Position numbers and translations under genes: made by a program. A DNA stretch of 18,377 nucleotides. Origin: Erysipelotrichaceae bacterium. Lineage in GTDB: Bacteria; Bacillota_I; Bacilli_A; Erysipelotrichales; Erysipelotrichaceae. Location of the stretch: NCBI GenBank assembly GCA_900770275.1, contig CAAGJS010000347.1:1-18377 (forward strand). Reading direction: 5' to 3'. Below, one piece after another: positions 1-6,687 of this stretch. The notes beneath the pieces are model-generated. The model was not told the origin of the DNA, ran no database searches, and saw nothing but the letters and a program-made list of their open reading frames with translations. Position 1 is the first letter of the stretch, and each line of letters opens with the position of its first letter.

Positions 1-318
1 CTCAATGATAAAGTCCATGGCAGGCACATGAGCCTCACCACGCCTGTCTTCATCGGAAAACTGGGACTGGCACTCTATAACGGATACACCAGAAACACAT
101 CGAACTTATCTGTCACCGATGCCTGCATCGGCTGCGGCCTCTGCGCAAAGAAGTGTCCCGTCTCTGCAATTGAGATTCAGAACCATAAACCGGTATGGGT
201 AAAGGATCAGTGTCTGATGTGCCTTGGCTGCCTGCATCGCTGCCCCAGATTTGCGATTCAGTGCGGAAAGAACACATCCAAACATGGCCAGTACACCAAC
301 CCCTATACCAGGATCTGA
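1..318 (+). CDS. EFR1-like flavodoxin/ferredoxin protein, C-terminal part (partial at window start)
   Basis: The frame is open from base 1 to a TGA at 316-318, so this is the 3' end of a longer gene; the ATG at 28 is probably internal. The visible tail has two [4Fe-4S] cluster motifs: CIGCGLCAKKCP, then CLMCLGCLHRCP, the usual CxxCxxCxxxCP pair of bacterial 2x[4Fe-4S] ferredoxins. A short hydrophobic stretch followed by such a ferredoxin tail is typical of EFR1-type proteins, in which an N-terminal flavodoxin-like domain precedes the ferredoxin. That N-terminal domain is outside the window, so the family assignment is inferred. The protein would be a cytoplasmic electron carrier in anaerobic metabolism. 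An intrinsic terminator follows at 338-378. A plain ferredoxin-domain oxidoreductase subunit is the main alternative. Confidence 0.8.
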   Translation, partial: LNDKVHGRHMSLTTPVFIGKLGLALYNGYTRNTSNLSVTDACIGCGLCAKKCPVSAIEIQNHKPVWVKDQCLMCLGCLHRCPRFAIQCGKNTSKHGQYTNPYTRI

Positions 319-337
319 TACCCGTCTGACGCAATAA

Positions 338-378
338 ACTCCTCCCCATGCCAATCACACAGAGAGGAGTCCTTTTTT
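338..378 (+). terminator. Rho-independent terminator after the ferredoxin gene
   Basis: ACTCCTC at 338-344 pairs with GAGGAGT at 364-370, giving a perfect 7-bp stem with a 19-nt loop. It is followed by CC and a run of six T at 373-378. It lies 20 bp after the ferredoxin stop codon and just outside the left end of the insertion sequence. Confidence 0.75.
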
Positions 379-389
379 ACTACAGCTTA

Positions 390-420
390 CCCTGATTTCC
401 CGGGATGAAACTATAACTAC
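390..420. repeat. Left terminal inverted repeat of the IS1634-type element
   Basis: 31 bp, from CCCTGA (390-395) through CCCGGG (399-404) to TATAACTAC (412-420). It matches the reverse complement of 2135-2165 with five mismatches. The inner TATAACTAC half is perfectly conserved at both ends, as expected for a transposase-binding segment. Confidence 0.88.
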
Positions 421-449
421 AGGCTGAAAGAATAATCTGCTGACTATTG

Positions 450-485
450 AAAAACGCCGCTAAATAAAGGAATAACGGCGTTTTT
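450..485. terminator. Bidirectional terminator-like hairpin inside the IS, upstream of the transposase
   Basis: AAAAACGCCG (450-459) and CGGCGTTTTT (476-485) form a perfect 10-bp inverted repeat with a 16-nt loop. The GC core is flanked by A5 and T5, so it would read as an intrinsic terminator on either strand. It sits between the left element end and the transposase start at 558, where it could stop transcription entering from outside. Some other insertion sequences are known to block read-in transcription; its role here is inferred. Confidence 0.6.
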
Positions 486-517
486 CTGATGCTGAAATGG
501 CACAATTGTCATATGAT

Positions 518-545
518 GTAGTTAGCATTTTAATAGTGTAACTAC
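518..545 (+). promoter_or_regulatory. Inverted repeat GTAGTTA/TAACTAC in the transposase leader
   Basis: GTAGTTA (518-524) and TAACTAC (539-545) form a 7-bp perfect inverted repeat ending just before the ribosome binding site AGGGG (546-550 region). The half-site matches the TAACTAC at the inner end of both terminal repeats. It could be a transposase-binding operator or a translation-controlling hairpin; the sequence alone cannot separate these. Confidence 0.45.
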
Positions 546-557
546 AGGGGCGCGATT

Positions 558-2132
558 ATGAAGATCAGCTACTATAAACGGGACAATATTGAATACGCCA
601 AGATTCCTGGTAAGTCTGTCCGAAAAGGAAAATCTGTTCGTAAGGTGGGTGAGGTTTATCTGGGCAGGGTGATCGATAAAGACCATAATGTTTTCTATAA
701 CCGAAACCGGGGAATGTTCACCTATGATCCGGATACACAGGTCTATGGCAGCACCAGTGAGTCTTACTCTTCCGAGCTGAAAGATGACGGTCGCAGAAAA
801 TCCAAAATCCTTCTGGATTTCGGAGACGCGTTTATGGTTGACGCTCTGCTGAAGAAGATGCACTACTCTGAGGTTCTTGATTCCATCTCCTACCGGAACC
901 GGGATACGCTTTATGCGATGATTGAATATTACACTCTGTGCGATAAGGCGAATGATCACGCTCTGACATGGTATGAAGGAAGCTATGCATGCATTCTTTA
1001 TCCCAATGCCAACCTTACGTCCCAGAGGATATCCGACTTTCTTTCTTCGATTGGAAAGATGGAAAATCTGAGTGCCTTCTTTGATGCGCATATCGCATGG
1101 GTTAAGAAGTATGCGACGGATGATCCGGCCGTTCTGATTGACTCCACTGGTCTGCCGAACAGTATTCACTTTCCACTTACGGCAATCAGTAATCACAACG
1201 GGAAGATAAGCCGTGAAGTACGAATGACAACCATTCTGCAGAGAGACAGCGGATATCCGCTGATGTTCCGGATCAATCCCGGCAATATCGTTGACTGCTC
1301 AACGCTGACAAGATCCGTCAATGAGGCCGGTGAACGCGGACTGAAGGTTGATATGGCGATTCTTGATGCAGGATACTGCACAAATCCGAATATAGATGAA
1401 CTCTGCCGTGCCCGCATCGAATGGCTGACGAGACTTCCCGAGACGAATAAAATCTGGAAAGATCTGATTCATGAGGAAGCGGATGACCTCAGAAGTAAGG
1501 GACATCTTATAAAGTATCTGGACCGGTATGTTTATGTGAAACGGGTCACAGTTCATGTGGGAACTGACTCTCAGTTTGAAGCCTATGCGTACCTGGGGTA
1601 TGACATTGAACGGGCGGCTGAAGAGACACGGAAAGTAACTGCGAATGCGCAGAAAAAGAGACTGTCCGCTGAACAGCTGAACAGCCGTCTGGAGACTGCC
1701 GGGTATTTTGTGATTGTCAGTTCCCTGTGCTATTCCGAAGAAGACATTCTTCCGGCATATTACACGAGGCAGCTTGTGGAGCAGTACTTTGACATTGACA
1801 AAGGGATTTCAAATCTTACCCCGCTTCGGGTTCACAGTGAGGACGCGCTGCGGGGACATCTTCTGCTGTCCATGATCGCATCGACGATCAATGTGTATAT
1901 ACAGAAGCAGACAAAGAAACTTGCGACAGACCGGGAAGAACTGTTCATGTCACTTCGAAACCAGAAGTGTATTGTCTATAAGTCGAAGATACTGACAGGC
2001 GAAGCGCAGAAAAAGGCAAATGATCTCTATGCCGGATTTGATATCAAATGCCCGATCAGTATTGATCGAAGCGGGGCAACCCTTAAGTACCAGTACCACT
2101 TCCACAGGATCAATACTGAGGAGTCAGATTAG
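558..2132 (+). CDS. IS1634-type DDE transposase
   Basis: This 524-residue cytoplasmic DNA transposase cuts and rejoins the ends of its own element. The RNase-H-like core shows the first Asp at 195 (IDSTGLPN) and the second Asp at 270 (AILDAGY). The third acidic residue, Glu408, lies in a clear Y-(2)-R-(3)-E-(6)-K signature of the IS4 superfamily: Tyr401, Arg404, Glu408, Lys415. The region between the second Asp and the Glu holds a long insertion, as usual for this superfamily. The length fits IS1634-family proteins. The start at 558 is supported by AGGGG about 7 bases upstream. The frame is intact and the gene ends 2 bp before the right inverted repeat. An antisense 224-codon frame within it is a shadow. 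Confidence 0.92.
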   Translation: MKISYYKRDNIEYAKIPGKSVRKGKSVRKVGEVYLGRVIDKDHNVFYNRNRGMFTYDPDTQVYGSTSESYSSELKDDGRRKSKILLDFGDAFMVDALLKKMHYSEVLDSISYRNRDTLYAMIEYYTLCDKANDHALTWYEGSYACILYPNANLTSQRISDFLSSIGKMENLSAFFDAHIAWVKKYATDDPAVLIDSTGLPNSIHFPLTAISNHNGKISREVRMTTILQRDSGYPLMFRINPGNIVDCSTLTRSVNEAGERGLKVDMAILDAGYCTNPNIDELCRARIEWLTRLPETNKIWKDLIHEEADDLRSKGHLIKYLDRYVYVKRVTVHVGTDSQFEAYAYLGYDIERAAEETRKVTANAQKKRLSAEQLNSRLETAGYFVIVSSLCYSEEDILPAYYTRQLVEQYFDIDKGISNLTPLRVHSEDALRGHLLLSMIASTINVYIQKQTKKLATDREELFMSLRNQKCIVYKSKILTGEAQKKANDLYAGFDIKCPISIDRSGATLKYQYHFHRINTEESD

Positions 2133-2134
2133 AG

Positions 2135-2165
2135 GTAGTTATATCTTCTACCCGGGAATTCAGGG
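2135..2165. repeat. Right terminal inverted repeat of the IS1634-type element
   Basis: 31 bp complementary to 390-420 at 26 positions, ending TCAGGG at 2160-2165. The next base, 2166, is the first base of the TTA that encodes the TAA stop of the neighbouring minus-strand gene. Confidence 0.88.
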
Positions 2166-2995
2166 TTATTTCGCATCTCCTTTTCTGATATGATCAGCTG
2201 AATATCGGATATTTCCATCTCTGCCATCAAGGCGCTTGCCATGTTCATCTACCGCACAGGCCCAGTAGCACGTAATCCCCATCACATCGGAAGGAATATG
2301 TGCATCGGTACCGGCAAGAATCTTTTCACAGTTTTCGATGTTGTCTTCGAGCACCGTCTTCGGCGAGCTGCAGGTTCCATGCTGACGAAGAACCGTATCG
2401 TAGAGCGGCTCATAAGTCTGCAGCTTCTTCAGACTCTGGCAGTATTCTTCTGCGGTCAGCGACTCCTTCAGAAGCAGAAGGACACCTACTCCGCACGCAT
2501 CTCCGAAGAAGGCGATGCGATCTTCGGAACAGATCGGAACCATGATTCCATGGGTATGCCCCGGAACATGAATAAACTTCAGGGTTACGCCCCCAGATCC
2601 GCCGTTTCACCATCCTTGAGATCAATGAATTTCGTATCGGAAGGAATGTATGCATCATCGGGAATTTCAAGATCGGTATGTTTCCGGATCATTTGCTTCC
2701 GGAAGTCTACTGTCGTATGTTCCTGGAAAAGGGGCAGATCCAGAAGATTCATATGCACCTGTTCAAACTGTCCCGCTCCCGAAGCATGATCGACATGACC
2801 ATGGGTGATATACACATCCAGCGGCAGATTCGTCAGCTTTGATACGAAGCCTTTCAGGTCTCCGATACCGTACCCTGTATCGATGAGCGCCGCCCGCTCA
2901 TTTCCGATCACGAGATATTCGCAAACATCACTGCCATCGCGGATTCTCACGACATGATCACTGATTCTCTCTTCTTTATAGGCAAGGGCAGTCAT
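2166..2995 (-). pseudogene. Metallo-beta-lactamase-fold hydrolase, frameshifted
   Basis: The N-terminal frame carries the metal-binding HxHxDH motif (THGHVDHASG), preceded by the typical ALIDTGYG strand. It then stops at a TAA at 2585-2587. The C-terminal half continues in another frame with the third metal-binding histidine (HVPGHTHG) and the bridging aspartate region (FFGDACG), to a TAA at 2166-2168. From 3001 to 2166 is 836 nt, one short of 279 codons. Restoring one base near 2585-2590 joins the halves as ...DLGAVTLKF.... The function would be a two-metal hydrolase of the glyoxalase II-like superfamily; the substrate cannot be told. The ATG at 3001 touches the AGGAG box directly, so the ATG at 2995 (spacing 6) is the likelier start. 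The frameshift could be real or a sequencing error. Confidence 0.82.
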
Positions 2996-3049
2996 TTTCA
3001 TCTCCTGTTATGTCAGCGCTTCCATTCCGTACCCATACAGTAGCACGAA

Positions 3050-3064
3050 TGAATGGTCCATTCA
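3050..3064. promoter_or_regulatory. Operator-like palindrome between divergent hydrolase and rpiR-type genes
   Basis: TGAATGG-T-CCATTCA is a perfect 7+1+7 palindrome. It is followed by more TTCAA/TTGAA half-sites (3061-3077 and up to 3098) in an AT-rich stretch. It lies in the 160-bp divergent intergenic region between the hydrolase start and the regulator start. This is where a local RpiR-family regulator would be expected to bind; which protein binds is inferred. Confidence 0.45.
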
Positions 3065-3161
3065 ATATTATTTTGAATTAATCATTCATCAATATTCAAA
3101 GGCGGCTGTAAAAAAGTGGCATAATAATAGTCAAAGGAATATTGACAGAGGCTGAAAAATT

Positions 3162-3950
3162 ATGAATATCTGGCAGGAAATGGAGTCGCACCTCAAGGAA
3201 TATACGCCGAAAGAGCTTGAAATCTATGAACTGGTAAAAAAGGATCCCTATTCCTTCACCGCTTCGACAGCAATGGATATTGCCAAACGCTACCACGTCT
3301 CGCAGAGTGCCATCAGCCGTTTCTGCCAGAGAAATGGCTTCAATGGTTTTTCGGACTTCCGCATGTCCATGATGGTCAGTTCCACCGGCGACACGCTTGG
3401 ACGTGCCAAGCATGAGATGCCCCATGAATATGTTTCCTATCTGACCGATTACGTTCACAGAGTCGATCAGTGTCTGACGCCGCAGCTGTCAGAGCAGCTC
3501 TGCAGCCTTGTTCTGAATGCAGATCACATTTATACCTCAGGCTATGGTGCAAGCAATGTTTCTGCGGAAATGCTCAGCCTCCGCCTGACTCTCTGCGGCA
3601 TCCGAAGCTATAACATTCCAACATCGCAGGAAATGGAATTTCTCCATATCATTACGCATAAAGATGTTGTCTTTCTGTTTTCCGCAGCCAATCCGTCCCA
3701 CAAGGATTTCTTTTCTCTGGTTGATGAAATGCCAAAAGAAAAGAGACCATACATTGTTCTGGTCTCCTATGTAAAGAAACATCCATTTTCCAAGAAAGTA
3801 GATCTGCAGATCACCCTGCCGACATGGAATACGCTCAGCTATAACCACTCACTCGACTCCAATGTTGGGCAGGTAAATTTCTGTTTTCTGCTGACCGAGA
3901 AAATCGTCACCACCATTCGCGAACATGACGATAAAGGCGCGAAGCAGTAA
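3162..3950 (+). CDS. MurR/RpiR-family transcriptional regulator (HTH + SIS)
   Basis: A 262-residue DNA-binding regulator. Residues about 1-78 form the RpiR-type helix-turn-helix domain, with the recognition region around 35-60 (AMDIAKRYHVSQSAISRFCQ). Residues about 105-240 form a sugar isomerase (SIS) domain, with the glycine-rich phosphosugar-binding start YTSGYGASNVSAEM near 125-140. Members of this family sense phosphorylated sugars or amino sugars and control adjacent catabolic genes. The gene is divergent from the broken metallo-hydrolase, with the palindrome at 3050-3064 between them, so it may control that gene and itself. GAGG lies about 10 bases upstream of the start. It ends 9 bp before the convergent B3/B4 gene, and no clear terminator is visible in that gap. 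The effector is unknown. Confidence 0.88.
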   Translation: MNIWQEMESHLKEYTPKELEIYELVKKDPYSFTASTAMDIAKRYHVSQSAISRFCQRNGFNGFSDFRMSMMVSSTGDTLGRAKHEMPHEYVSYLTDYVHRVDQCLTPQLSEQLCSLVLNADHIYTSGYGASNVSAEMLSLRLTLCGIRSYNIPTSQEMEFLHIITHKDVVFLFSAANPSHKDFFSLVDEMPKEKRPYIVLVSYVKKHPFSKKVDLQITLPTWNTLSYNHSLDSNVGQVNFCFLLTEKIVTTIREHDDKGAKQ

Positions 3951-3959
3951 GCGTCCGCT

Positions 3960-4652
3960 TCAGATCTCTGTTTCCCTGCCTGCTTCCGCGATAACAGTGG
4001 TAAATGTCAGATCTGGCATGCATTTAAGCAGATCCTGATGGATCCGCTCCAAAGCCTGCAGGCGCAGATCAACACTCGTATTCGCATTGCCTGCAATCAC
4101 AAACAGGACGTTCTTCGTATCATCATCAATCTTATAGAACATCGAGTCACGCGTACCCAGCCAGGTAATGATCCCTTTGTCATCGCGATAGACATAATCC
4201 GTCGCCGCCACGTGCCTGGCATTGCCGCCGATGGATGTAAAATTGTCTTCCTTCCCGCAGATCATGAACCTAAGAGTACCTGTGATCTTATCCGCATCAT
4301 GGCCGCCGATCGCACATCCGGAAACTAACGTCTCTATGTTGTAGACATCCACGACCGTACTGATATGCGGAAGGCTGCCTCTCCGCTTGATGCTGGCAAT
4401 AAAATCCGGCACCGTCGGTGGATTCTTCTTGATGCTGCGATCACACGAAGTTACCAGATCCCGATACCCCTGCGTAATCGGATCCGTCAGAATCCAGTCT
4501 TTCTTTCCATCGAGCACATCCTGCTCAATGGCCTTCATCTTGGTTTCTACTTCCGCATTCAGCGGCGCATTCACCTGCACATTGCCAGCCCTAGCAATGA
4601 CGACCTTTTCAATGCCATGGCTGACCATGCTTTCATCAAGCAACACTTTCAT
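3960..4652 (-). CDS. Freestanding B3/B4-domain protein, putative trans-editing aminoacyl-tRNA hydrolase
   Basis: The 230-residue protein consists almost wholly of one B3/B4 domain, the fold used by the beta subunit of phenylalanyl-tRNA synthetase to hydrolyse mischarged tRNA. The diagnostic stretch runs over residues about 93-142: SLPHISTVVDVYNIETLVSG, a GGHDADKITG turn, and a lone IGG near 141-143. No synthetase core, B5 or anticodon domain is present. Freestanding members of this family are thought to clear mischarged tRNAs or bind tRNA; the substrate here is not predictable. Start ATG at 4652 has GAGG about 9 bases upstream. It follows the B3/B4-AlaX fusion gene by 69 bp on the same strand. 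The fusion's N-terminus carries a divergent copy of the same domain, so the two are diverged paralogues. Confidence 0.85.
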   Translation of the reverse strand: MKVLLDESMVSHGIEKVVIARAGNVQVNAPLNAEVETKMKAIEQDVLDGKKDWILTDPITQGYRDLVTSCDRSIKKNPPTVPDFIASIKRRGSLPHISTVVDVYNIETLVSGCAIGGHDADKITGTLRFMICGKEDNFTSIGGNARHVAATDYVYRDDKGIITWLGTRDSMFYKIDDDTKNVLFVIAGNANTSVDLRLQALERIHQDLLKCMPDLTFTTVIAEAGRETEI

Positions 4653-4692
4653 GCATGTTCCTCAACATTCTTCTAATAATTCATTTCAATCC

Positions 4693-4717
4693 AAAAGAAG
4701 AACACCCGCAGGTGCTC
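4693..4717 (-). terminator. Hairpin with T-rich tail after the fusion gene
   Basis: On the minus strand GAGCACC (4717-4711) pairs with GGTGTTC (4706-4700) around a 4-nt loop, with one G-T pair. The tail is TTCTTTT. It starts 5 bp after the stop codon of the fusion gene. The interrupted T run suggests a partial terminator that lowers expression of the downstream B3/B4 gene. Confidence 0.5.
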
Positions 4718-4721
4718 TTTC

Positions 4722-6635
4722 TCATAGACTCAGATTCTCGACCGCCTTCAGGAATGTATCTTTATCTACGGATGTACGTCCGCTGACAATCTTCGGGCTT
4801 CCGCCGCCCGAGCAGTTCAGTACCTGCTTCAGGCTTTCAAGAATCTCTCTTGCCTTTCCTTCTTTGGAAACAATCGCAAAGTCAGTCGTCTCCTTTGCCG
4901 TATACAGAATCTTCGTATCATGGCCAACACGCATCAAAGCCTGCGAGAGAGGGCGCAGATTCTCCGCGTCTGCACCGCTCAGTTCAATGACCTTCTCCGG
5001 TTTTTCGGCATACTCCTTTGCCTCATAATCCATCAACGCATGCGTCAGGTCATTGATCTGTTTCTTGTATTCCTTGTTGGCTGCCGTAACGCTTGCGGCC
5101 TTGTCTTCCAGTTCCTCGACGCTCGTCGAAAGAATCTGCGCAAGACGATACAGCTGATCATGGTACTGAATCAGCCGCCAGCGTGTCACATTGCCTGCTG
5201 TAAAGTAAACACGGACTGCCGACTTCGAACGATGTTCCCAGCCCAGCAGCACAAAGGATCCAATCTCTCCGGTATGGTTCAGATGCGGCGTACCGCAGGG
5301 CTGCTCATCCAGTCCTTCGATTTCAACGATACGAACTGTTTCAAACTTGCGATATTCAGGATCCGGATAGTCCGACCCCTTCACATAGTGGAAATGCACC
5401 TGCGCATCTTTGCGGATCGCCTCATTGATATATGCCTGCGTTTCTTTCCAGTCCTCTGGCGCAATCTCGGCAACATCGAGGTCATAGTACTCATTGTTTT
5501 CGCCGCACCCCGTCGAAGTAATCAGCATCCCTTTCTTCCGATAATAGCTGTCAAGAATATGGAGCGCAGTCTGCGGCACCGTATGTGCATAGCGCAGTTC
5601 AAAGTCGATCTTCATGGAAATCGGATTCTGCAGCGGCTCTCCTTCCACATGGTGCCAGAGCGTCTCACCTTCCCATTTCAGCCCGTCAACCTTCTGCCCG
5701 TTGATCGTGCCGCAATCCGAAGGCATGCCGCCTTTTTCGCCATAGAACACCGTATCCCTGAACGAATACCAGCCATCCTTTTCTTCCAGGATAGAAGTTG
5801 TGCACTCCGTACGTGTATAGTCATCGTACGTTCCGGAATCTTCCGGTCTTGCGGCTGGAAGCTGGGAAACTGCTTTCCTGCTTTCTTCCGTCTTGTTGTT
5901 TTCAGGAACTTCTTCCCGCAGAAAAGCTTCCGGATGATCGCGGTCAACAATTGCCTTGGCAAGTACCTTTGCCCCAAGGTATTTCGGCAGCAGCACTGCC
6001 AGCTCATCCAGAGCCTTCTGCAAATCTTCCACACGTTCCGGTTCCACGCATTCCATCGCAACGAACTCATTTGTCGTATTGTCATTGACCTGCGTCCTCT
6101 GACCATCGCGCCAGTTCCAGCAGCGGCACACGACACCAGCATCGTCACGGTAGGCAACTTCGCCCTTCAGCGGCGGTTCCGGTTTTGTTTCACCGATTGG
6201 AAGAAAATCTTCCGTCCCATCCATGACACCAAGATGCAGATCACCCACAAAGGCATCCATGTTTTCGACGCCGATCGGGAACGCATATTTCAGCGAAATG
6301 GCATTGGTCAGATCCACCGAAGGAACAATGGAGCCGACTGGATTGCCATGCAGAACCCGCTTCAGCAGATTTTCCACCGCGCATCGAGCACCCTTCTTTG
6401 TCGGAAACTTCTGATATGCCTGCCGCCATACCTGAACAACCGGATTATCGGAAATCGTCTCATTGGGAACATACCTGACAGCCTCCCTGTTGGCTTCTTC
6501 CAGCATGTTCGCAATTTCCTTCTTTTCTTCTTCACTGAGCTGTGCCGTTTCGTTGACATCCTTCAGGGAAAGTACAGCGATCCGTGCATCCGGAAATATC
6601 TTCCAGAACGCCTCATCCACAATGAATTTCTGCAT
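4722..6635 (-). CDS. B3/B4 - AlaX - DHHA1 fusion, putative tRNA trans-editing protein
   Basis: The 637-residue protein joins three modules. Residues 1-235 resemble a PheRS B3/B4 editing domain (VDLTNAISLKYAFPIG near 107-122). Residues about 270-485 form an alanyl-tRNA synthetase-like editing domain (AlaX/SAD) with the FYGEKGGMPSDCGTING strand (297-313) and a CGTPH metal motif (Cys447, His451, followed by TGEIG). Residues 490-545 look coiled-coil, and 545-637 match the DHHA1 domain, with its glycine motif SGGGSPK. No aminoacylation core is present, so it should hydrolyse mischarged tRNA in trans. At the usual HxxxH metal motif the sequence reads QTALH, so the first histidine is Gln355. AAGGAG lies 8 bases before the ATG. 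The gene follows an AraC-type regulator by 52 bp. The substrate (Ser/Gly-tRNA-Ala or another) is unknown. Confidence 0.88.
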   Translation of the reverse strand: MQKFIVDEAFWKIFPDARIAVLSLKDVNETAQLSEEEKKEIANMLEEANREAVRYVPNETISDNPVVQVWRQAYQKFPTKKGARCAVENLLKRVLHGNPVGSIVPSVDLTNAISLKYAFPIGVENMDAFVGDLHLGVMDGTEDFLPIGETKPEPPLKGEVAYRDDAGVVCRCWNWRDGQRTQVNDNTTNEFVAMECVEPERVEDLQKALDELAVLLPKYLGAKVLAKAIVDRDHPEAFLREEVPENNKTEESRKAVSQLPAARPEDSGTYDDYTRTECTTSILEEKDGWYSFRDTVFYGEKGGMPSDCGTINGQKVDGLKWEGETLWHHVEGEPLQNPISMKIDFELRYAHTVPQTALHILDSYYRKKGMLITSTGCGENNEYYDLDVAEIAPEDWKETQAYINEAIRKDAQVHFHYVKGSDYPDPEYRKFETVRIVEIEGLDEQPCGTPHLNHTGEIGSFVLLGWEHRSKSAVRVYFTAGNVTRWRLIQYHDQLYRLAQILSTSVEELEDKAASVTAANKEYKKQINDLTHALMDYEAKEYAEKPEKVIELSGADAENLRPLSQALMRVGHDTKILYTAKETTDFAIVSKEGKAREILESLKQVLNCSGGGSPKIVSGRTSVDKDTFLKAVENLSL

Positions 6636-6687
6636 ACCAAGTCTCCTTTTTCATGACTATAATACTCTGCCTGTAAGCCGCAGACGT

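Larger units (their letters stand above)
390..2165 (+). mobile_element. IS1634-type (IS4 superfamily) insertion sequence, complete
   Basis: The element is 1776 bp and bounded by 31-bp imperfect inverted repeats (390-420 and 2135-2165) that match at 26 of 31 positions and both begin CCCTGA reading inwards. It holds one 524-codon transposase gene plus a 5' region with two inverted repeats of its own. The only flanking direct repeat I see is TTA (387-389 and 2166-2168); no longer target duplication is visible. The right end abuts the stop codon of the metallo-hydrolase gene on the other strand. Intact ends and an intact transposase suggest a recently active copy. Family placement rests on transposase features, not on a database match. 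Confidence 0.88.

Noticed and set aside
3940..3975. Terminator between the convergent rpiR-type and B3/B4 genes
   Set aside because: GAAGC/GCTTC and AAGC/GCTT pairings exist, but they are short, overlap the coding ends and lack T tracts.
4920..6656. Open frame of 578 codons on the plus strand, antisense to the B3/B4-AlaX fusion
   Set aside because: It lies wholly opposite a gene with clear domains and has no recognisable motif. Its composition (rich in Arg, Ile, Leu, His) is that of an antisense shadow.
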